Source: Brucella daejeonensis (lineage in GTDB: Bacteria > Pseudomonadota > Alphaproteobacteria > Rhizobiales > Rhizobiaceae). Taken from it: a stretch of DNA of 64,000 nucleotides. Below are positions 59,087-64,000 of this stretch, one piece after another (position 1 is the stretch's first letter; the number at the start of each line of letters is the position of its first letter). The notes below the pieces were generated by a model. The model was not told where the DNA came from, made no database searches, and saw only the letters and a program-made list of their open reading frames with translations. The DNA lies in NCBI RefSeq assembly GCF_014199265.1, contig NZ_JACIJG010000014.1, forward strand, positions 1 to 64,000, in the 5' to 3' direction. The position numbers and the translations under genes were made by a program.

Positions 59087-59735
59087 TGGATAGCTCTTTC
59101 AGGACCGCATTGGCATTGGCGGGTGTTTCATATTTCGCGAGGAAGGCTTCGATATCGAGCGCACGGAAATCATCGAGCGCATCGCGCAGGCGCTCGTGGC
59201 TCCAGTCCCACCAAGCGAGCCGGTCGAGACGGTTGCCGGTCGCGGCATCGAAACGCTCGCGGATGAGGCGCGCAGGCACGCCGCCGACAATCGTATAGGG
59301 CGCGACGTCCCGGCTGACCACCGCACCGGCCCCGATAACGGCGCCGTTTCCAACGGTCACGCCCGGCAGAATCGTGGAACCGTGGCCGAGCCAGGTATCG
59401 TGGCCGATCACCACCTTGTTGCCGCGCCGCCAGTCGAAAAATTCAGCCTCGTGCTCGGCATCCGGCCAGTAGTCCCCTGCCCGGTAGGTGAAATGATGAA
59501 GCGTGGCGCGCCACATAGGGTGCTTGGTCGCATTGATGCGCACATGGCTGGCGATGTTGGAGAATTTTCCGATCTCCGCGCACCACATCTCGCAATCGAT
59601 GCCGAGATAGGAATAATCGTCCAGCGTCACTTCGGAAATGCGGCTGCGTGCCCCCACTTCCGTATAACGGCCAAGCTGGCAGTCGCGGACTTCTGCCGTG
59701 GCATGAACCAGAGGTTCGACGGAGAGTTTGGTCAT
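59079..59735 (-). CDS. Left-handed beta-helix acetyltransferase of the phosphonate operon
   Basis: 218 aa hexapeptide-repeat transferase of the xenobiotic/chloramphenicol-acetyltransferase-like group. Repeats run through '[30 protein letters not shown]' (given here in outline: residues about 108-140). Relatives occur in many phn operons as a 'phosphonate metabolism' transferase. It occupies the place where phnO-type acetylation of aminoalkylphosphonates might be expected, but it is not a GNAT and its substrate is unproven. It overlaps both phnL and phnM. Confidence 0.85.
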   Translation of the reverse strand: MTKLSVEPLVHATAEVRDCQLGRYTEVGARSRISEVTLDDYSYLGIDCEMWCAEIGKFSNIASHVRINATKHPMWRATLHHFTYRAGDYWPDAEHEAEFFDWRRGNKVVIGHDTWLGHGSTILPGVTVGNGAVIGAGAVVSRDVAPYTIVGGVPARLIRERFDAATGNRLDRLAWWDWSHERLRDALDDFRALDIEAFLAKYETPANANAVLKELSNG

Positions 59736-60445
59736 GCGTGCCCCCTCGGAGAAAATGCCGTGACATCGATGATGCGATCCGCCACTTCTTCGCGCACATC
59801 CTCGTCGTGGAAGATGCCCAGCATGGCGACGCCTTCGGCCTTTTTGGCCCGGATGAGTTCGACCACGACGGCGCGGTTTTTCGCGTCGAGCGAAGCGGTC
59901 GGCTCGTCAAGAAGCAGCACCGGATGATCGGTGATGAAGCCGCGTGCAATATTGACGCGCTGCTGTTCGCCGCCGGAGAAAGTCGCGGGCGGCAAGGCCC
60001 AGAGCCGTTCCGGCAGGTTGAGCATGGCGAGCAGTTCGCGCGCCCGCTTCAGGGCCGCTTCATGGTCGGTCCCACGCGCGATCAGTGGTTCGGCAACCAC
60101 ATCGATGGCCGCGACACGCGGCAGCGTGCGCAGGAACTGGCTGACATAGCCGATCGTGTCGCGCCGTACCGCCAGAACCTCACGCGGGTCGGCAATGGCG
60201 AGATCCACCATTTCGTCGCCGTGGCGGATCAGGATCGTGCCGCTATTCACGGCATAATTGCCATAGACCATTTTCAGGATCGAGCTTTTGCCCGCACCCG
60301 ATGGCCCGCCAAGCACCGCGCATTCACCGGCCTTGAGTTCAAAGTTCACGCCACGCACGACCGGCAGTTCGATACCGCCCTGCAAATGCATGGTGAAGGT
60401 TTTCGCGACATCCGATACAGTCAGCGGAGAGGATGAGAGAGACAT
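59732..60445 (-). CDS. phnL: C-P lyase system ABC-type protein PhnL
   Basis: 237 aa ABC ATPase. Walker A is [10 protein letters not shown] and the signature [14 protein letters not shown]; Walker B is [10 protein letters not shown]. With PhnG, PhnH and PhnI it is needed to form the ribosyl-triphosphate phosphonate. It also docks on the PhnK-bound core complex. A 55-bp gap separates it from phnK, the only loose junction in this block. Confidence 0.94.
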   Translation of the reverse strand: MSLSSSPLTVSDVAKTFTMHLQGGIELPVVRGVNFELKAGECAVLGGPSGAGKSSILKMVYGNYAVNSGTILIRHGDEMVDLAIADPREVLAVRRDTIGYVSQFLRTLPRVAAIDVVAEPLIARGTDHEAALKRARELLAMLNLPERLWALPPATFSGGEQQRVNIARGFITDHPVLLLDEPTASLDAKNRAVVVELIRAKKAEGVAMLGIFHDEDVREEVADRIIDVTAFSPRGHA

Positions 60446-60500
60446 TTTTCACCTCGTGCATGTTTCATTGATTCATCAAGAACATACGGTAATTATCTGT

Positions 60501-61277
60501 TTATACTTGGAGAATTGAAGACACGAGCAATTGCGTGTATGGCGCCTGCGGATCATCGAGAACACGGTCGGTCAGCCCCTGTTCGATAATATGGCCGTCT
60601 TTCATGACCATGATGCGATGGGACAGAAGACGCGCCACGGCCAGATCGTGCGTGACAATGATGACCGAAAGGCCAAGATCGTGAACCAGACTGCGCAAGA
60701 GATCGAGAAGACGCGCCTGCACCGACACATCAAGACCGCCGGTCGGTTCATCCATGAACACAAGTCGCGGTGCGGTGACGAGATTGCGGGCAATCTGTAA
60801 ACGCTGGCGCATGCCGCCCGAAAAGGCGCGCGGCTGATCGTCGATACGGTCGGCGGCAATTTCAACGCGGCCAAGCCATTGCGTGGCGTTTTCGCGGATA
60901 TTGCCATAATGGCGCTCACCGACCGCCATCAGGCGTTCACCGACATTCGCGCCCGCCGAAACCGTCATGCGCAGGCCGTCCGCCGGGTTCTGGTGCACGA
61001 AACCCCAATCGGTGCGCATCAATAGACGCCGTTCCGCCTCGCCAATTCTGTAGAGGTCACGGAATTCGCCGTCGCGCATCCGGTATTCAACCGTGCCCGA
61101 TGTCGGCTCCAGCCGTGTGGCAAGACTGTTGAGAAGCGTCGTCTTGCCGGAACCGGATTCACCGACGATGGCCAGCACTTCGCCCGGCCACAGATTGAAG
61201 GAAACATCCGCGCAGCCACGGCGATTGCCGTAGAATTTGGACAGGTTGTTGACACGCAGCAGAGGTTGCTCGTTCAT
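60501..61277 (-). CDS. phnK: C-P lyase system ABC-type protein PhnK
   Basis: 258 aa ABC ATPase that binds the PhnGHIJ core. Walker A is GESGSGKTT, the signature FSGGMRQRLQIARN and Walker B LVFMDEP. Its ATG overlaps the phnJ stop. Confidence 0.94.
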   Translation of the reverse strand: MNEQPLLRVNNLSKFYGNRRGCADVSFNLWPGEVLAIVGESGSGKTTLLNSLATRLEPTSGTVEYRMRDGEFRDLYRIGEAERRLLMRTDWGFVHQNPADGLRMTVSAGANVGERLMAVGERHYGNIRENATQWLGRVEIAADRIDDQPRAFSGGMRQRLQIARNLVTAPRLVFMDEPTGGLDVSVQARLLDLLRSLVHDLGLSVIIVTHDLAVARLLSHRIMVMKDGHIIEQGLTDRVLDDPQAPYTQLLVSSILQV

Positions 61278-62170
61278 TTTACAATTTCCTTGGCTGCGGC
61301 CTGATTGTAATTGGCTGACAGATGGCCAAAATGGCCCGCAGCCTGACGTTCTTCACAAAAATCGGTGTCGGAGCAGACGAACATCGAGCCGCCGCGATCA
61401 TCGAGCACGACTTCATCCAGATAGACGCCCTTGGCGGCGCACAGCGCGCAGGGTTCCTTGAACTTCTGCACCTCGAACGGATGATCCTCGAAATCGAGGC
61501 TGACGACCTGCGTATAGGGCGGCACGGCGTAGATGCGCTTTTCGCGCCCCGCGCCGAAAAGCTGCAAGGCTGGCGACATATGCATTTTCGGATTGTCGAA
61601 TTTCGGCGTCGGCGACGGGGCCATGACATAGCGCCCTTCGATCATCACCGGATAATCATAGGTCTTGGCGATATGGCCGTGACGCGCAATGTCTTCATAC
61701 AGCTTCACATGCATGAGGCCATATTCGGCGAGCGCATGCATCTTGCGCGTTTCCGTTTCACGCGGTTCCAGAAAGCGCAAGGGTTCGGGGATCGGCACCT
61801 GATAGACGATCACCTGCCCCTCGGTCATGGGATATTCTGGAATGCGGTGGCGGGTCTGGATAACCGTTGCCTCGCCGGTATGGGTCGTGACGGCGACATT
61901 GGCGGTCTTCTGGAAAAAGGCGCGGATCGAGACGGCATTGGTGGTGTCGTCCGCACCCTGATCGATGACCTTCAGCACATCGTCGGGCCCAAGGATCGAA
62001 GCCGTGACCTGCACGCCGCCTGTGCCCCAGCCATAGGGCATCGGCATTTCGCGGCTTGCGAAAGGCACCTGATAGCCGGGAACCGCAATGGCCTTCAAAA
62101 TGGCGCGGCGGATCATCCGCTTGGTCTGTTCGTCCAGATAGGCGAAATTGTAATGGGCCAGATCGCTCAT
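61274..62170 (-). CDS. phnJ: Carbon-phosphorus lyase PhnJ (radical SAM)
   Basis: Catalytic C-P lyase subunit that cleaves the phosphonate bond with SAM and a [4Fe-4S] cluster. It is 298 aa. The cluster cysteines Cys241, Cys244 and Cys266 and the nearby Cys272 (CALC, MFVCSDTDFC) are all present at E. coli numbering. The 'YGWGTGGVQVT' segment is typical. It overlaps phnI and phnK. Confidence 0.96.
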   Translation of the reverse strand: MSDLAHYNFAYLDEQTKRMIRRAILKAIAVPGYQVPFASREMPMPYGWGTGGVQVTASILGPDDVLKVIDQGADDTTNAVSIRAFFQKTANVAVTTHTGEATVIQTRHRIPEYPMTEGQVIVYQVPIPEPLRFLEPRETETRKMHALAEYGLMHVKLYEDIARHGHIAKTYDYPVMIEGRYVMAPSPTPKFDNPKMHMSPALQLFGAGREKRIYAVPPYTQVVSLDFEDHPFEVQKFKEPCALCAAKGVYLDEVVLDDRGGSMFVCSDTDFCEERQAAGHFGHLSANYNQAAAKEIVK

Positions 62171-63270
62171 TCTGCGGCTTCCTTTGTCTCTGCCTCAGCG
62201 TGCGTTTGTTCATATTCCGCGCGCATGCGGCGGATGAGTTCGAGTTCAGCCTGGAAATCCACGTAATGCGGCAGTTTCAGATGTTCGACGAAACCGGTTG
62301 CCTGCACATTGTCGGAATGCGAGATGACAAATTCTTCGTCCTGCGCGGGCGCGGTCACGTCGGTATCGAATTCACGCACGCGCAGCGCGCGATCAACGAG
62401 CGACATGGACATGGCCTTGCGTTCGCTCTGGCCAAAAACCAGACCGTAACCGCGTGTAAACTGCGGCGGCTGCTTGGCCGAGCCCTTGAACTGGTTGACC
62501 ATCTGGCATTCGGTCAGTTGCACCCGGCCAAGAGAAATCGCAAAGCCCAGTTCCGGCACGTCGAATTCAACCTCGACCTCGCCAATGCGTATCTCGCCGA
62601 CGAAGGGGTGGTTGTTGCCGTAGCCGCGCTGCGTGGAATAGCCGAGCGCCAGCAAAAAGCCTTCATCGCCACGCGCCAGCGCCTGCAAGCGCAGATCGCG
62701 TTCCATGGGATAAGTCCACGGCTCGCGGGTCAGATCACCCGGTTCGTGGCCTTCCGGCAGCGAGCCATCGTCTTCGATCATGCCGTTGACGCCCAGAATA
62801 TCGGTCACGCGGGGCGTTTCTTCCTTCTCGGCTTCGCGCAGTTCCGGTTCGGGAACGGCGACATCGCCAGCCAATGCCGGATCGAGAAGACGATGCGTAT
62901 AGTCGAAGGTTGGCCCGAGCAATTGTCCGCCCGGCAGATCCTTGTAGGTCGCGGAAATACGCCGTTCGATCAGCATATTCGCGGTTTCCATCGGACGCGA
63001 ATAGCCAAAGCGCGGCAAAGTCGTGCGATAGGCACGCACGAGGAAGATCGATTCGATCAGATCGCCACGCGACTGGCGCACGGCAAGCGCCGCCAGTTCG
63101 CGATCAAAAAGCGAACCTTCGGCCATGACGCGATCAACGGCCAGTGCCAGTTGCTCTGCAATCTGATCAAGACGAAGGGCGGGGACCGCACGGTCACCCC
63201 GGCGACGATCATCGAGAAGACGGTGGGCATTGCGGATGGCCGTTTCGCCACCCTTTACGGCAACATACAT
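62167..63270 (-). CDS. phnI: C-P lyase core subunit PhnI
   Basis: 367 aa. A nucleosidase-active core subunit that attaches methylphosphonate-type substrates to ATP with PhnG, PhnH and PhnL. The start MYVAVKGGETAIRNAHRLL at 63270 is the family start, with GAGAGGG as ribosome site. The frame is open 18 codons upstream into phnH. It ends in an acidic Ala/Glu-rich tail. Confidence 0.95.
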   Translation of the reverse strand: MYVAVKGGETAIRNAHRLLDDRRRGDRAVPALRLDQIAEQLALAVDRVMAEGSLFDRELAALAVRQSRGDLIESIFLVRAYRTTLPRFGYSRPMETANMLIERRISATYKDLPGGQLLGPTFDYTHRLLDPALAGDVAVPEPELREAEKEETPRVTDILGVNGMIEDDGSLPEGHEPGDLTREPWTYPMERDLRLQALARGDEGFLLALGYSTQRGYGNNHPFVGEIRIGEVEVEFDVPELGFAISLGRVQLTECQMVNQFKGSAKQPPQFTRGYGLVFGQSERKAMSMSLVDRALRVREFDTDVTAPAQDEEFVISHSDNVQATGFVEHLKLPHYVDFQAELELIRRMRAEYEQTHAEAETKEAAE

Positions 63271-63272
63271 TT

Positions 63273-63944
63273 TCAGCCCTCTCTCTTTACTTGCGCATGA
63301 TCTCTTCCGAAAACCGGTTCCCACTTTTCGGGATCATGCTTCTGAAGGGTAATGCGCGTCGTGCGCGGCAGGGCCGCGACGGCGCGATCGCAAACCAGAA
63401 CAAGATCAACGCCAAGCGGATATTGCGCGCCGTTTTCACGCCATTGCCCGGCAAAATCCTGCGGCAGACCGGTCACATGCAGGCTGCGTTCGCCGTCGAT
63501 GCCGGGGCCTTTGAGTACAAAGCCCTGCCCGTCGGTCAGCGAGCTGACCGCAAGAACCACCGTAGTCGAACGGTCGGGAAACTCCGGCTCGCCTTGCGAA
63601 AAATCCGCGAAAGCCGGCAGCAACGATACGTCGCTTACCAGTGCGAATTGTGCGATTGTCGAATTGTCGATGCGCGGCGCGCCGGTATGGAATGTCAGCC
63701 AGGCGGTTGCATTTTCATCCGCAGCAATGGTGCTGTCGCACCAGAAAGTCGCGTCGTGATCGAGAAGCGTCACTGCTACCACGCCCAGTTCCTGTGTCAG
63801 CGGCTTTGGCGGATTGGCGGTACGTTCCAGCGGATAAATGCGGCCCGGATTGGCCATGGCGTGCATGATGGCATGAAATGCCGCTTGTGCATCCGTCACC
63901 GGATTGGCGAACCCGCCCTCGAATGCAGGAGTAGTATGGAGCAT
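63273..63944 (-). CDS. phnH: C-P lyase core subunit PhnH
   Basis: 223 aa, somewhat longer than the ~194-aa E. coli protein. The family core 'FHAIMHAMANPGRIYPLE' and 'LKGPGIDGERSLHVTGLP' are clear. The extra length lies at the C-terminus. The ATG overlaps the phnG stop as TGATG and has GGGGAG at 7-nt spacing. Confidence 0.94.
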   Translation of the reverse strand: MLHTTPAFEGGFANPVTDAQAAFHAIMHAMANPGRIYPLERTANPPKPLTQELGVVAVTLLDHDATFWCDSTIAADENATAWLTFHTGAPRIDNSTIAQFALVSDVSLLPAFADFSQGEPEFPDRSTTVVLAVSSLTDGQGFVLKGPGIDGERSLHVTGLPQDFAGQWRENGAQYPLGVDLVLVCDRAVAALPRTTRITLQKHDPEKWEPVFGRDHAQVKREG

Positions 63945-64000
63945 CAGTTGTCTCCCCGAACCATTGTGAAGAAATCGACCTTGGTGGCGGCCGCTTCGCT
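63944..64000 (-). CDS. phnG: C-P lyase core subunit PhnG, C-terminal fragment cut by the window edge
   Basis: Only the last 18 codons and the stop are inside the window. They read ...TKVDFFTMVRGDN, which matches the conserved PhnG end. The gene continues beyond base 64000. It overlaps phnH by one base (TGATG). Confidence 0.88.
   Translation of the reverse strand, partial: SEAAATKVDFFTMVRGDN

Overview
The window reads as a high-GC alphaproteobacterial chromosome, most likely from the Brucellaceae (Ochrobactrum/Brucella group). The basis is the class II ribonucleotide reductase NrdJ, rhizobial-type protein sequences (GyrA, ThrRS, QueA/Tgt, FolE) and a complete C-P lyase operon. This assignment comes from recognising protein families, not from a database search. 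Nearly all of the window is core genome with short intergenic gaps. The first ~3.7 kb stands out: it is visibly AT-richer and looks like an accessory defence cassette.

Left edge (1-3770), all on the minus strand: a tandem-domain nucleotidyl cyclase, a ubiquitin-E2-like protein with a cysteine-rich tail, a three-helix membrane protein of the Pycsar effector (PycTM) type, and an unrecognised 169-aa protein. Cyclase and E2 genes overlap as TAATG, and the effector follows 27 bp later. I read this as a Pycsar-like anti-phage signalling operon with an E2-type ancillary protein, an arrangement that parallels type II CBASS. It is the best candidate here for a little-described system. Inverted repeats lie at both ends of the cassette.

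3.8-31 kb: nrdJ, a Nudix hydrolase, xanthine phosphoribosyltransferase, a tandem universal stress protein, a CinA/MoaB-type protein, tRNA-Leu(UAA), threonine dehydratase, a DEAD-box helicase, a sulfur/alanine cluster (cysK-alaX-sseA-GNAT), a diguanylate cyclase, an acetate/succinate CoA-transferase, a TPR-methyltransferase, galE, mazG, two flavoproteins, an exported protein of unknown role, thrS and a D-Ala-D-Ala carboxypeptidase. A 275-bp MITE-like element with 31-bp terminal inverted repeats and a TTA duplication lies just upstream of the carboxypeptidase gene.

31-53 kb: yidD with a divergent IscU-like gene, folE-hisI, a patatin-like esterase, tRNA-Leu(GAG), a glutarate/glutaryl-CoA module (CoA-transferase, gcdH and a divergent LysR regulator), a luciferase-like monooxygenase, an RND efflux pair with a divergent TetR regulator and a perfect 16-bp operator, a VOC protein with a WYL regulator, tgt-queA, two cyclophilins, coaD, a 50-aa membrane protein and gyrA.

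53-64 kb: marC, converging on a phosphonate operon on the minus strand that continues past the right edge: (phnG)-phnH-I-J-K-L-acetyltransferase-phnM-N, then phnC-D-E-E. C-P lyase core, ribosyl-triphosphate processing and the ABC importer are therefore all encoded together. A three-unit Pho-box-like array precedes phnC, and an intrinsic terminator separates phnD from the permease genes.
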